A stretch of DNA of 64,000 nt from Thermocaproicibacter melissae (lineage in GTDB: Bacteria > Bacillota > Clostridia > Oscillospirales > Acutalibacteraceae), in contig NZ_CP101827.1 in NCBI RefSeq assembly GCF_024498295.1, forward strand, positions 500,001 to 564,000, given 5' to 3'. Within the stretch, counting starts at the first letter, position 1. Every line of letters starts with the position of its first letter. The translations under genes and the position numbers were made by a program. The notes below the pieces were generated by a model. The model saw only the letters and a list, made by a program, of their open reading frames with translations, made no database searches and was not told where the DNA came from. Below are positions 33,603-42,709 of the stretch, piece after piece.

Positions 33603-34778
33603 TTAAGCCTCCAGTTTTCCTGTGGCGGTAAACAGAAGAATTCGTTTCATAAGAATCCGCCAGTCAAAGTGTTGTTCGGCATATCGCCGTTCCTGCTGAG
33701 CCAAGTCTGTAAAAAAGCGGCAGCGCCACACAAATTCCGAAACCAGCTCCATGTTGATGGGGGCATCGAGGTTGGGCAGCTTTAGTGCAAAGGGAACTTT
33801 CGAATCCAAACCGATGTCTTCTCCTGTGTAAAGGAAAGGAATCCCCGCTGCACAGAAAAATTTCGTGATCCACGGCGAATCATAGATTCGGTCCTCTAAG
33901 TAAAGGTCAAGGCTGCCGACAGCGATCGTATGTGTCGCACAAAGATCATTGATTTGAGCAAGACTTTTTTCACCGAGAAAATTCACATAGCCTTCTATTC
34001 CGATTTCAGCAGCCGCTTGGCGAAGCAATGCTGTGTTGGAATCGTTGCTCACAATATCAATCGTAACTGAATCGTGAAAATCCTTTTCATAGTAAATTTT
34101 CAAACCGCGAAACAACCGCTCAAAACCGCAGGTTCCCGGGCCGTCTGCAACCGCGAGAATGGTGACCGGCTGATCCAATGCTTCGCTCGAGAAGCTAGCA
34201 TGAATTTTGTTGACCGCAACACCGTTGGGCATGGGAATTGCGGGCATCCCCCGCACAGTACGGGCAGGAAACCCGAAAACAACAGCAGCGTCGGCACACA
34301 GGGCAAAGTCGGAGCCGCGCCGTCGCTGTGAGAGCATTTCAAAGAACTTTTTCAAAAACAAGCCGTACTGCTTATTGCCGCGGTAAGTGTTCATTTCCTT
34401 ATGAAAATAAAAATCTATCGGCCAATAAGTCGGTTCATAGATTACCTTTGTCCCGAATTTCTGTGCTTTAACGGTTTGCGCCATCAAGCACATTTCGGGG
34501 TAGATTAAGCGGCTGTTAAGGTACACAATGTCGTATTCATTGTCATTCAGAAAGGCAAGTATGTACCGAAAATATTCCTTGTCGCAGTCGCCTGCCTGAA
34601 TAAGCGGAATAAAAATTTTCTTACCGCCTATTAGCTCGAAAATTTTACCCTCATCGCGACAGATGTAGTCGACTTCATTCCCTAGCTGACGCACGCCGTC
34701 GAATTTATCGACGACGTGCAGCTGAAAGTAATCCGGACGAAAGTCCATCGGGTCAATCCCAATATAAAGGAATTTCAT
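33603..34778 (-). CDS. GT-B-like glycosyltransferase, weakly conserved
   Basis: 391 residues from the ATG giving MKFLYIGIDPMDF; GAGGAG lies 7 bases upstream, so the ATG five codons earlier is not the start. The overall plan (a Rossmann-like N-terminal half with IVYLNSRLIYPE, a central IPMPNGVAVNKI hinge, then VNFLGEKSLAQINDLCATHTIAVGSLDLY) fits a GT-B transferase of the GT4 type, but the E-x7-E motif is not clear. Context with GT2 and GT4 genes supports the call. I cannot name the sugar. Confidence 0.7.
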   Translation of the reverse strand: MKFLYIGIDPMDFRPDYFQLHVVDKFDGVRQLGNEVDYICRDEGKIFELIGGKKIFIPLIQAGDCDKEYFRYILAFLNDNEYDIVYLNSRLIYPEMCLMAQTVKAQKFGTKVIYEPTYWPIDFYFHKEMNTYRGNKQYGLFLKKFFEMLSQRRRGSDFALCADAAVVFGFPARTVRGMPAIPMPNGVAVNKIHASFSSEALDQPVTILAVADGPGTCGFERLFRGLKIYYEKDFHDSVTIDIVSNDSNTALLRQAAAEIGIEGYVNFLGEKSLAQINDLCATHTIAVGSLDLYLEDRIYDSPWITKFFCAAGIPFLYTGEDIGLDSKVPFALKLPNLDAPINMELVSEFVWRCRFFTDLAQQERRYAEQHFDWRILMKRILLFTATGKLEA

Positions 34779-34896
34779 ATCAATGCTCCTCATATGGGCG
34801 TCCGAAAAATCTGCTTACTTTATACCCTTATTATATCTTTTTGCCCTACTCGGAACAAGCCTTCCGTGAAAAATTGATAGAAGTTCCCTCTACTTC

Positions 34897-36384
34897 CTAT
34901 TTTGAAAAATTCAGCTGAATATCTTTGCCAAGACCGTAAAACTGCCTGATGTCATAGTCATAATCCCGCACGAAAGAACGGTAATAGCAGTATTGCGTGT
35001 TGAATTGATTGATATCCATGGTTATTTGACGGGTTTCACCGAGTTTTGCTTTTTCAATTTGTTTTTCAATGGCTTGATAAGAGGCAAAGTTTGAGGTTAC
35101 CGACGGAAATGCTCCGGCGAGGATACAGAAAGAGCAGAGAGCGGCACAGAATTCCGTCCGTGTAATCATCGGATTTTCAGCTTCATCTGCGGTACAGAGG
35201 ACAAGCAGCAGCGTCAGAATCAAAAAGGAGAAAAGCGGGCGCCCAACGCTTCCGATGGCAAGCGGAATTAGCTGTGAAGCAACAATTCCCCCATAGAGAG
35301 CCGGAAAATACAGCTTTTTGGGAGATTGTCGTGCCGGCAGGAGAAAGGCCGGAATCAGAGCCGCAAAAAAGAATACCCAGTAGGCAAGCAGCACTAATGT
35401 TCGAGGCCCGTGATAGGAACTGTTGGCCTGCAGTTTCAAAATGGGGAATACTTGAGACAGCGGAGCCACAACCAATCCGAGTGTGAGAAAAAGGCTCAAA
35501 AGGCGTGCAAACTTTCCCGGGCATTTGTGCAGCAGAAAAACAGCGCACAGCCCTAGCAGAGAAGCGAAAATCCAGAGCTCATTGGAGAACTGAGAAAAGT
35601 AATTGAGAAAACTGTAAAACAAGCGGTGAAGAAAATCTGTTTGCTTACCGGAATTCACTAAGCCGAGCCGGTAATAGGCACCGGGGCAGGTGAAGGTGAA
35701 GATTGTTGCGGCGCAAACCATGGCAAACTGAAAAACGAGATATTTGGAGCACCGCTTTTCCCTCCAAAAAATAAACACGCAAATGCCGCAGAACGCAAAA
35801 AGCGCAAGAACTGTCTGCTCATGCAGCAGGCAGGAAATGAGAAGCGACACAGGACAAATTATCTTTAAGATTTTCGGTAGCGGCCGATTACGAAGAGTGT
35901 TCCAAAAAGGCAGAAAACCAAGCAGAAGGAAAAACATAGGATACAAGTAATTACAAGAACCGTCGGCCCAAAGGAACGTGTCGGCAAATAATTGGTAGGC
36001 CAGCGGAACAAATCCTGGGAAAAATGCGCATGCTGCAGCAAGGGCCAAGTCCTGTTTCATGTGATTTTCCCGCGGCAATATATGACCGGTCACGCAGTAA
36101 AACAATAGAAGCCCCGTTCCCTCAATGACAAGCGGAGTCAGCACCTTCCACAAAGACAGCCCGCAAAGGAATAGAATTGAAGCGAGTACATTGGCCATTC
36201 TCGAACCGGCATAGGCGTAATAATTGAGGTAATAATCCCAGATACGCGGCAATGTCCCTCCGCGGGAAGCAAATATAAAGTCATCGCCTTGCGGAAAAGA
36301 ATAGCTGTAAAGTAGGAAAAAAAGGACCAAAGCCACAGCATAAGGAATAAAAACATATAGTTTTTTCCGCTTTGTTTTCAGCAT
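34897..36384 (-). CDS. DUF6056-like polytopic membrane protein (possible GT-C transferase)
   Basis: 495 residues with roughly 11-12 membrane segments. The first loop contains a QGDDF acidic pair (about residues 32-36) followed by YAGSRMANVL, a layout like GT-C lipid-linked sugar transferases whose catalytic Asp lies in the first loop. The C-terminal 60 residues are a soluble tail. It is the first gene of the glycosyltransferase cluster. The DUF6056 assignment is from memory of similar clostridial proteins. Confidence 0.7.
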   Translation of the reverse strand: MLKTKRKKLYVFIPYAVALVLFFLLYSYSFPQGDDFIFASRGGTLPRIWDYYLNYYAYAGSRMANVLASILFLCGLSLWKVLTPLVIEGTGLLLFYCVTGHILPRENHMKQDLALAAACAFFPGFVPLAYQLFADTFLWADGSCNYLYPMFFLLLGFLPFWNTLRNRPLPKILKIICPVSLLISCLLHEQTVLALFAFCGICVFIFWREKRCSKYLVFQFAMVCAATIFTFTCPGAYYRLGLVNSGKQTDFLHRLFYSFLNYFSQFSNELWIFASLLGLCAVFLLHKCPGKFARLLSLFLTLGLVVAPLSQVFPILKLQANSSYHGPRTLVLLAYWVFFFAALIPAFLLPARQSPKKLYFPALYGGIVASQLIPLAIGSVGRPLFSFLILTLLLVLCTADEAENPMITRTEFCAALCSFCILAGAFPSVTSNFASYQAIEKQIEKAKLGETRQITMDINQFNTQYCYYRSFVRDYDYDIRQFYGLGKDIQLNFSK

Positions 36385-36506
36385 CTTTAAGACCTCTTAA
36401 CAGAAATTGGGAATCAAGTAGAGAGATGTTAGAGATGTTATTAATATACCATGAAATTCTCGACAAGTAAAATATGCAGGCAGCAAGTGCTTTTTTCGGA
36501 ATTCGC

Positions 36507-36535
36507 TTTCAAAGGCGGAAAATGTATGTTATAAT
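36507..36535 (+). promoter_or_regulatory. Promoter of the ECF S-component gene
   Basis: TTTCAA (36507-36512), 17 bases, TATAAT (36530-36535) preceded by TG. The leader is too short for a vitamin riboswitch and none is visible. Confidence 0.5.
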
Positions 36536-36578
36536 TATCAACCTTATCTGGCTATGTTGAGTAACAAGGAGTGTTTGT

Positions 36579-37220
36579 ATGAGAACATCAATCAGTAAAA
36601 GCACGATCCGGCTTGCTCAGTTTTCACTGCTGCTTGCGCTGGAAGCCGTGGTTTGTTTCACTCCGCTTGGCTCTCTTCCAGCAATCGGAATGATGGTAGC
36701 TACCCTCGGAATGATTCCGGTCATCATTACAGCTGTCGTTATGGGAACGGGCGCAGGTGCCCTGATGGGCTTTTTCGCTGGACTCTTCAGCTTCATTGTG
36801 TGGACTTTTATGCCGCCAAATCCCGTTCTTGCTTTTGTTTTTACGCCGCTGTATTCCGTCGGCACTTCCAAGGGCAACTTCTGGAGCCTTGTCATTTGTT
36901 TTGTACCTAGGATTTTGGTCGGCGTTGTGGCCGGTGCTTCTCTTAAGCTTTTTACAAAACTTCGCATGAAAAATGTTTTGGCCTATTCGCTCTGCGGCGT
37001 TTTGGGAAGCATGATGAATACTTTGCTTGTGCTGGGCGGAATCTATCTGTTTTTCGGGAGCAGCTACGCCGCCGCACTGGGGCAGAATCTCGGTGCGCTC
37101 CCCGCAATCCTTGGACTGGTGATTCTGACGAACGGCATTCCGGAAGCGCTTCTCGGCGGCGTTTGCGCCTATGCTATCGGTTATCCGATTCGCAAACATC
37201 TCGCACATAATTTTGAATAA
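36579..37220 (+). CDS. ECF transporter substrate-binding (S) component
   Basis: 213 residues with six membrane segments and a GTG/ATG-proximal AAGGAG site. The LAQFSLLLALEAVVCFTPLG opening and the glycine/alanine-rich GTGAGALMGFFAGLFSFIVWTF helix with small-residue spacing fit group II S components (ECF-type, PF12822). It captures a vitamin or related small molecule and needs shared EcfA/A'/T proteins encoded elsewhere. The vitamin cannot be named from the sequence, and there is no riboswitch to hint at it. Confidence 0.85.
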   Translation: MRTSISKSTIRLAQFSLLLALEAVVCFTPLGSLPAIGMMVATLGMIPVIITAVVMGTGAGALMGFFAGLFSFIVWTFMPPNPVLAFVFTPLYSVGTSKGNFWSLVICFVPRILVGVVAGASLKLFTKLRMKNVLAYSLCGVLGSMMNTLLVLGGIYLFFGSSYAAALGQNLGALPAILGLVILTNGIPEALLGGVCAYAIGYPIRKHLAHNFE

Positions 37221-37293
37221 TCGAATTGCTTCGGCACACACTAAAACTGGTTTTCCAATCGGAAAGCCAGTTTTCAAGTGAGGTGTCAGCCGT

Positions 37294-37623
37294 ATGACGG
37301 ATCTTTACTGCGGAGTTTCCGCATGCGCCAATAACCGTAACAGGCTTTGCTGCCGCCCGGATATTATGGTAGGCGGACCGGACTCTGTCGACGCGAAGCA
37401 AACCTATTGCGCAAATTTTCTGGACCGTTCCGAAAAGCATCCAAAAAATTCAGTTGACAATAGGTCGCCGAATCCTTCCCTTATGGTACACTGCGAAGTA
37501 ACGAACTGCACTTATAATGAAGACAGGGCTTGCAGTGCGGATCATATCGAAATCCGCACCACACAGGTCAATAACGGTCAAATCAAAACAGAGTGCGCAA
37601 CATTTGAGACGGACGCTCGATGA
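37294..37623 (+). CDS. DUF1540-family protein with two Cys-rich repeats
   Basis: 109 residues holding two copies of the DUF1540 unit. Each has Cys-x-V-x-x-C (LYCGVSACANNRNRLCC near the start, VHCEVTNCTYNEDRACS near residue 66) and a closing Cys (YCANF, ECATF), so each probably binds a metal. The family is found in sporulating clostridia with unknown function. It has a terminator (ACGGGGATGCTGC hairpin, 37637-37669). Confidence 0.9.
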   Translation: MTDLYCGVSACANNRNRLCCRPDIMVGGPDSVDAKQTYCANFLDRSEKHPKNSVDNRSPNPSLMVHCEVTNCTYNEDRACSADHIEIRTTQVNNGQIKTECATFETDAR

Positions 37624-37636
37624 CGAAAAATTCAAA

Positions 37637-37672
37637 ACGGGGATGCTGCAGGTGCAGCGTCCCCGTTTCATT
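37637..37672 (+). terminator. Terminator between DUF1540 and mntP
   Basis: A 12-bp hairpin (ACGGGGATGCTGC / GCAGCGTCCCCGT, 4-nt loop) ending in TTTC, between convergent genes; it could serve both. Confidence 0.75.
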
Positions 37673-37687
37673 CATGTAACATTTGCC

Positions 37688-38272
37688 TCAAAAGAACGTA
37701 TGTTCAAGAAAGATTTTCAGCCCGATGCCAATTAGCACGATTCCTCCGATTATTTCGGCCTTGCCGGCACACAGAGTGCCGAATTTTTTTCCAATATACA
37801 CACCGGCAAAGCAAATTATGAAGGTAATCAGACCGATTAGAAGAACCGAAATAGCCATCAGAGCCGCTGTGGAAGCGCCTACCGCGGAAGGAAGGATTAC
37901 TCCTGTGGCAAGTGCGTCAATACTTGTTGCGACGGAAAGAGCCAACAGCGTTTTCAGCGGAATATCGTTCTGCCTCCTGCAAAATTCACCGACTTGTTTT
38001 TTCTTGCGGGCTTCCACAATCATGTTAATGCCAATATAGCTGAGAAGAATAAGAGCAATCCAGTGGTCTACGGCGCTGATGATGCTTTCTCCCGCCTTTC
38101 CAATCAGCCACCCGATCGTGGGCATGGCGGCTTGGAAGAAGCCGAAAAAGCAGGCAAGTTTCAAGGCAAAGCGCGGTGTAATGCGCTTTGTTACCGCTCC
38201 GTTCGTAATGCTTACGGCCAGCGCATCCATGGAAAGTCCCACCGCTATGCCGAAAATGGAAAAATAGTCCAT
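37688..38272 (-). CDS. mntP: Manganese efflux pump MntP
   Basis: 194 residues from the ATG with CGGAGG 7 bases upstream; the longer open frame is upstream sequence. Six membrane segments in two repeats. The conserved acidic motifs SMDALAVSITNG (about 14-25) and SIDALATGVIL (about 110-120) are the metal-path Asp residues of the family. It exports Mn2+. Its promoter lies only 29 bases upstream of the start and there is no room for a yybP-ykoY riboswitch, in contrast to the P-type pump in this window. Confidence 0.95.
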   Translation of the reverse strand: MDYFSIFGIAVGLSMDALAVSITNGAVTKRITPRFALKLACFFGFFQAAMPTIGWLIGKAGESIISAVDHWIALILLSYIGINMIVEARKKKQVGEFCRRQNDIPLKTLLALSVATSIDALATGVILPSAVGASTAALMAISVLLIGLITFIICFAGVYIGKKFGTLCAGKAEIIGGIVLIGIGLKIFLEHTFF

Positions 38273-38300
38273 GACAATCCTCCGAAAACATAATAGAACA

Positions 38301-38329
38301 ATGATAACTTGAGACAAATGCAAAGTCAA
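38301..38329 (-). promoter_or_regulatory. Promoter of mntP
   Basis: On the minus strand TTGACT (38324-38329), 17 bases, TATCAT (38301-38306). Confidence 0.75.
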
Positions 38330-38356
38330 GAATCCTAAGAAGAGAGATTTTCCGGA

Positions 38357-38404
38357 TTGCAATGCGGGAAGTTCTATGTTATGCTATACTCTAGTAAATT
38401 ACTA
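38357..38404 (+). promoter_or_regulatory. hisH promoter with palindrome at the start region
   Basis: TTGCAA (38357-38362), 17 bases, TATGCT (38380-38385). The perfect palindrome TAGTAA-A-TTACTA (38392-38404) lies at the expected transcription start and could be an operator. Confidence 0.45.
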
Positions 38405-38423
38405 AAGTGCAGGAGGGCGTGCC

Positions 38424-39047
38424 GTGATAGCCATTCTTGATTACGGAGCCGGAAATCTCATGAGCGTTGTCAAAGCGTTTCGATTTCTCGGAAGCGAGCC
38501 GGTCGTTACATCAGACCCGGAAGTGCTTGCGCAGGCTTCCGCTGCCGTGCTGCCCGGCGTGGGCGCGTTTGGCAATGCGATGACCCGTTTGAAACAATCC
38601 GGACTGAAGCAACCCGTGCTGGACTATATCGATTCCGGCAGGCCTTTCCTCGGGATATGTGTCGGTCTCCAGCTTCTCTTCGAGGAAAGCGAGGAGGCGC
38701 CCGGCGTTCCGGGCCTTGGAGTTCTAAAAGGGCGCATTTGCCGCATTCCGGAGGCTCCGGGTTTGAAAATCCCTCATATCGGTTGGAATTCTTTGAATAT
38801 TTCCGATAGAAGCGGGTTGTTTCAGGGATTGGAAGAACATCCGTATGTTTATTTCGTCCATTCGTATTATGTGAAAGCTGCAGACCGCAGCGACGTAACG
38901 GCTACCGCCGAATACGGCGTTACCATAGATGCGTCGGTCAGGCACGGCAACCTTTATGCTACGCAGTTTCACCCTGAAAAAAGCGGACGAGCCGGGCTGC
39001 AGATGCTCCGCAACTTTATAAATCTGATCGGGAAGGGGGAATCCTGA
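38424..39047 (+). CDS. hisH: Imidazole glycerol phosphate synthase, glutamine amidotransferase subunit
   Basis: 207 residues from a GTG with AGGAGG upstream. Class I amidotransferase: [11 protein letters not shown] opening, nucleophile Cys in [11 protein letters not shown] (about 80), and the His-Glu pair in [10 protein letters not shown] (about 185). It supplies ammonia to HisF for histidine and AICAR synthesis. The stop overlaps the hisF ATG by one base. No other his genes are in the window, so the pathway is split. Confidence 0.96.
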   Translation: MIAILDYGAGNLMSVVKAFRFLGSEPVVTSDPEVLAQASAAVLPGVGAFGNAMTRLKQSGLKQPVLDYIDSGRPFLGICVGLQLLFEESEEAPGVPGLGVLKGRICRIPEAPGLKIPHIGWNSLNISDRSGLFQGLEEHPYVYFVHSYYVKAADRSDVTATAEYGVTIDASVRHGNLYATQFHPEKSGRAGLQMLRNFINLIGKGES

Positions 39048-39808
39048 TGTACGCGAAAAGGATTATCCCGTGTTTGGATGTCGACTGTGGGCGGGTCGTG
39101 AAGGGAACTTCCTTTGTGAACCTGCGTGACGCAGGCGACCCGGTAGAGGCAGCTATGGAGTATGACCGCCAAGGCGCCGATGAACTTGTGTTTCTCGATA
39201 TTACCGCAACGGCGGAAGCGCGCGGAATCATGGAAGATATGGTGCGGCGCGTTGCGGAACGGATTTTCATTCCGTTTACCGTGGGCGGCGGCATCCGTTC
39301 GGTTGACGATTTTACACGGCTTCTCCGAGCGGGAGCCGATAAGGTTTCGGTCAATTCCGCTGCGCTTCTCCGACCGGAATTGATTTCGGAGGCGGCGGAA
39401 AAGTTCGGCAGCCAGTGCGTTGTCTGCGCCATCGATGCGAAGCGTCGTGCGCAGGGCGGATGGACGGTTTATCGGAGCGGCGGCCGTATCGATACGGGGC
39501 GTGACGCAGTGGAATGGGCGAAAAAAGCCGAACGTCTCGGAGCGGGAGAAATTCTGCTGACGAGCATGGATTGCGACGGCCAGAAAAACGGATACGACCT
39601 TGAACTGACAGCGGCAATTTCGCAAAGCGTGTCAATTCCCGTCATCGCTTCGGGAGGAGCCGGAAAACTGGAACATTTCCTTGAGGCGTTCCGCAAGGGA
39701 AAGGCAGACGCGGTGCTTGCGGCGTCTTTGTTCCACTTCGGCGAAATCACGATTCCGGAATTGAAACAATATCTCGCGAGCGAGGGAATCCCTGTCCGCG
39801 TGGCTTGA
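39047..39808 (+). CDS. hisF: Imidazole glycerol phosphate synthase, cyclase subunit
   Basis: 253 residues, (beta/alpha)8 barrel. Catalytic residues lie in [13 protein letters not shown] (Asp near residue 11) and [15 protein letters not shown] (Asp near 130). The phosphate-binding loops VGGGIRS and [12 protein letters not shown] are intact. It forms a tight pair with HisH. Its terminator hairpin (GAGGCAAAAGCCTC, 39815-39828) was duplicated by the IS1182-family insertion that follows. Confidence 0.97.
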   Translation: MYAKRIIPCLDVDCGRVVKGTSFVNLRDAGDPVEAAMEYDRQGADELVFLDITATAEARGIMEDMVRRVAERIFIPFTVGGGIRSVDDFTRLLRAGADKVSVNSAALLRPELISEAAEKFGSQCVVCAIDAKRRAQGGWTVYRSGGRIDTGRDAVEWAKKAERLGAGEILLTSMDCDGQKNGYDLELTAAISQSVSIPVIASGGAGKLEHFLEAFRKGKADAVLAASLFHFGEITIPELKQYLASEGIPVRVA

Positions 39809-39811
39809 AAA

Positions 39812-39831
39812 GAAGAGGCAAAAGCCTCTTT
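39812..39831. repeat. Left copy of 20-bp target duplication (hisF terminator)
   Basis: GAAGAGGCAAAAGCCTCTTT, identical to 41358-41377. It is a hairpin with a short T tail, so it is the hisF terminator itself. Confidence 0.85.
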
Positions 39832-41357
39832 CAGCCTGTCGAAAAAGTCCAGTGAAAGCTGGGCTTTTTCGTTGTAAAATGGTAAAATATAGACAGGTGA
39901 TGAAAGATGCTGGAACGGGAAAAACTACGCAGAGATGCAGTGGAATTTGTGAATACAGACCTATTGGTGCCGGGAAATCATCTGCTGCGAAAGATTGACA
40001 GCGCGGTAGATTTTAGCCATATTTATGATTTTGTAGAAGATTTGTATTGTGAGGGCAACGGTCGTCCTAGTGTGGACCCGGTCGTCCTGTTTAAGATTGT
40101 TCTGATCCAGCATCTGTACGGAATTCCCTCTTTACGCCGGACGATGCAGGAAATCAATATGAATATCGCGTATCGGTGGTTTCTGGGATATACACTGAAC
40201 GAGGAGCTGCCGCATTTCTCCACTGTGAGTTACAATTTTAAGCACCGGTTCACAGAGGAAACCGTGGAGCAGGTGTTTTCGTGGATTTTGCAGGAGGCAA
40301 ATTACGCCGGATATTTGGAGCCGGAAGCAGTATTTGTGGATGGGACGCATATCAAAGCAAACGCCAACATCAACAAAAAGATCAAAAAGGCAGTTCCTCA
40401 GGCGGCAAAGCGATATGCCTCAGAATTAATGGAAGAGGTTAACGCTGACCGGGAAGATCATGGGAAGAAGCCATTCGACAGTACTCCGAAACCGCCGAAG
40501 GAAAAAGAAATCATGGTGTCCAAAACAGACCCGGAAAGCGGGTTGTTCCAAAAGGGAGAACACAAGAAGTGCTTTGCCTACGAAGCACATACGGCCTGCG
40601 ACAAACACAATTTTGTCCTTGACGTTGAGGTGACTCCGGGAAACGTACATGACAGTGTAGCATTTGACGCGGTCTATGGCAAAGTGACTCAACGGTTTCC
40701 TGAAATTGAAACGGTGGTGGCGGACGCCGCATACAAAACGCCGCATATCTGTAAACGGGTGTTTGACGACGGGCGGGTACTTTCCACAGCATACAAGCGG
40801 CCAATGACCAAAGCAGGAAATCTGGAATGGTGGAAGTATGTATACGACGAATATTATGACTGTGTGATCTGCCCGGAATATCAGGTTCTGCATTATGCAA
40901 CAACCAACCGTGAGGGATACCGGGAATACAAAAGCCGGAGTTACATCTGCGAAAAATGTCCATTCCGTTCTCGCTGCACCGAGAGTAAAAGCTGTACGAA
41001 AACCGTAACGCGGCATGTGTGGCAGGATTATGTGGAGCTTGCGGAAGATATCAGGCACACACCGAAATACAAAGAGCTTTACAAAAAACGAAAAGAAACC
41101 ATTGAGCGTGTCTTCGCCGATGCAAAAGTGAAATATGGGATGCGGTACACGCTCTACCGGGGCTTAACTCAAGTGACGAATTGGGTTAAGCTTAAGTTTG
41201 CTGCCATGAATCTCAAAAAGCTGGCAATGTGGAAATGGAGGGATGGCCATCCCTCCGGGTTTTTATTGATTTTACTTTGCTTATTTTCCTATCCTGCATA
41301 TTATCAAGAGAACCCATCCTTCGTTTAACCGCGTTGGATGGGTTCTTCGACAATCTG
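39832..41357 (+). mobile_element. IS1182-family insertion sequence between hisF and dacF
   Basis: 1526 bp. The tips are imperfect inverted repeats beginning CAGCCTGTCGAAAAAG on the left and CAGATTGTCGAAGAAC on the right. Each end also has an inner hairpin (39840-39870 region; AACCCATCC / GGATGGGTT at 41310-41344). It is flanked by 20-bp direct repeats that are copies of a terminator. Variable-length duplications are known for this family. Confidence 0.88.
39907..41328 (+). CDS. IS1182-family transposase
   Basis: 473 residues. An N-terminal DUF772 domain ([40 protein letters not shown]) is followed by the catalytic DDE domain: Asp in [13 protein letters not shown] (about 145), Asp in VVADAAYKT, and Glu in [21 protein letters not shown]. 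The Cys motif [12 protein letters not shown] is also typical. It is full length, so the element may be active. Confidence 0.95.
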   Translation: MLEREKLRRDAVEFVNTDLLVPGNHLLRKIDSAVDFSHIYDFVEDLYCEGNGRPSVDPVVLFKIVLIQHLYGIPSLRRTMQEINMNIAYRWFLGYTLNEELPHFSTVSYNFKHRFTEETVEQVFSWILQEANYAGYLEPEAVFVDGTHIKANANINKKIKKAVPQAAKRYASELMEEVNADREDHGKKPFDSTPKPPKEKEIMVSKTDPESGLFQKGEHKKCFAYEAHTACDKHNFVLDVEVTPGNVHDSVAFDAVYGKVTQRFPEIETVVADAAYKTPHICKRVFDDGRVLSTAYKRPMTKAGNLEWWKYVYDEYYDCVICPEYQVLHYATTNREGYREYKSRSYICEKCPFRSRCTESKSCTKTVTRHVWQDYVELAEDIRHTPKYKELYKKRKETIERVFADAKVKYGMRYTLYRGLTQVTNWVKLKFAAMNLKKLAMWKWRDGHPSGFLLILLCLFSYPAYYQENPSFV

Positions 41358-41377
41358 GAAGAGGCAAAAGCCTCTTT
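41358..41377. repeat. Right copy of 20-bp target duplication
   Basis: Identical to 39812-39831; here it is followed by extra T residues and still looks like a working terminator for transcription leaving the element. Confidence 0.85.
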
Positions 41378-41382
41378 TTTTA

Positions 41383-41411
41383 TGGATAGAACCTCCCTGT
41401 CCGGCATACTC
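41383..41411 (+). promoter_or_regulatory. Candidate sigma-G-type promoter for the dacF-like gene
   Basis: TGGATA (41383-41388), 16 bases, CATACTC (41405-41411), close to forespore promoters of the form TGnATA...CATACTA. It begins 6 bases after the IS1182 target duplication, so the insertion left it intact. Confidence 0.4.
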
Positions 41412-41438
41412 ATTATTATGAAACTGGAGGTGCCGGGT

Positions 41439-42587
41439 ATGAGGTTCCAAAAACTTTCGGCCTGCCTTTTGTCAGCTGCGGTTGTGATTGCGGGGTTGCC
41501 GACGATAAGAGCATCAGCACTTTCCGCAGAAGAGGTAAAGGCCCCGTCTGCAATTCTGATGGAGGCACAGACAGGCAAGATATTGTTTGAAAAAAATTCT
41601 CACGAAAAGCGTGCCTGCGCGTCCATTACAAAAATAATGACGCTGATTCTTGTCATGGAAGCGGTCGATTCCGGAAAAATCGGACTGAATGACATGGTTT
41701 CGGTCAGCAAGCACGCTGCGTCAATGGGAGGCTCGCAAATTTGGCTCAAAGAAGGGGAAACAATGTCTGTCGACGACCTCCTCAAGGCGACGGTCATTGC
41801 AAGTGCAAACGACTGCTCGGTTGCATTGGGCGAATATGTGGCGGGAAGTGAAGAAGAATTCGTTGCCCAGATGAACCAAAAGGCGCAGCAGCTGGGAATG
41901 AAGGATACAACGTTCAAGAACTGCTACGGCCTAGATGAAGACGGTCATCTCACTTCAGCCAACGACATTGCAATCATGTCGCGCGAGCTGATTAAGCATA
42001 AAAAGATTTTTGACTACACAAAAACATGGATGGACACCCTGCGCGGTGGAAAGACCCAGCTTGTCAACACCAACAAACTGCTGAAGACATACAAAGGAAT
42101 CACGGGCCTGAAAACAGGCACTACCGGCAAAGCGGGAAGCTGCATGGCGGCAACTGCGGAACGTGACGGCGTTCAGCTTATCGCCGTTGTGCTTGGCTGC
42201 TCCGATACGAAGACCCGTTTTTCGGCCTCTGCAGCGCTTTTGGACTATGGCTTTGCAAATTACTCCGTAACAAAGCCGTCGATTCCGCCGGAGGCGACCG
42301 CTCCGGTTCCGGTGCGCAACGGGATGCAGTCACAGGTGGAAACAACGGTCGATTCCAGCACGAGTATTCTTGTTCCGAAGGGCAAAGGCGGCAATGTGAA
42401 GTACAGTGTAACCATCAATCAAAATATTACCGCACCTGTCAAGAAAGGGCAGGCGCTCGGCAAAGTGAGCTGTTCGCTTGACGGTACTCCCTTGCAGGAG
42501 TTTACAATACGGGCAAAGACATCGGTAGAACCGATTACTTTTACTGCGGCTTTTCGTCTTCTCCTCAAAAAACTGCTGATGGTATAA
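41439..42587 (+). CDS. D-alanyl-D-alanine carboxypeptidase (PBP5/DacF type)
   Basis: 382 residues from the ATG with GGAGG 8 bases upstream; the open frame runs back into the IS but that part is not native. A signal peptide (1-29, ending RASA-LS) leads to the serine-peptidase motifs S62-I-T-K65, S122-A-N124, and K225-T-G227. A C-terminal PBP5 domain (about 285-355) and a hydrophobic/basic tail AAFRLLLKKLLMV that should anchor it to the outer membrane face complete it. It trims the D-Ala from peptidoglycan stem peptides. A candidate forespore promoter suggests a spore-cortex role. Confidence 0.93.
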   Translation: MRFQKLSACLLSAAVVIAGLPTIRASALSAEEVKAPSAILMEAQTGKILFEKNSHEKRACASITKIMTLILVMEAVDSGKIGLNDMVSVSKHAASMGGSQIWLKEGETMSVDDLLKATVIASANDCSVALGEYVAGSEEEFVAQMNQKAQQLGMKDTTFKNCYGLDEDGHLTSANDIAIMSRELIKHKKIFDYTKTWMDTLRGGKTQLVNTNKLLKTYKGITGLKTGTTGKAGSCMAATAERDGVQLIAVVLGCSDTKTRFSASAALLDYGFANYSVTKPSIPPEATAPVPVRNGMQSQVETTVDSSTSILVPKGKGGNVKYSVTINQNITAPVKKGQALGKVSCSLDGTPLQEFTIRAKTSVEPITFTAAFRLLLKKLLMV

Positions 42588-42643
42588 GGCTGAAAAAACG
42601 GTAGGTAAAAATTTGAACGAATTATAAATAATCTGGTTCTTCC

Positions 42644-42672
42644 TTGCAAAGTATCAAGGTATAAGGTACAAT
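42644..42672 (+). promoter_or_regulatory. Promoter of pgi
   Basis: TTGCAA (42644-42649), 17 bases, TACAAT (42667-42672). Confidence 0.7.
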
Positions 42673-42709
42673 AGAATTACCAAATAAGGCAGCCAGGAGG
42701 AAAAAATAA

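Noticed and set aside
36410-36440. Short direct repeat (AGAGATGTT twice) upstream of the DUF6056 gene
   Set aside because: Two adjacent 9-mers in AT-rich sequence are unremarkable without a known factor or further copies.
38273-38300. A second manganese riboswitch before mntP
   Set aside because: The promoter lies only about 30 bases before the start codon, leaving no space for the RNA.
41229-41438. In-frame upstream extension of the dacF-like gene into the IS1182 element
   Set aside because: It reads through the IS end and a terminator. The true ATG at 41439 has GGAGG and is followed by a signal peptide.
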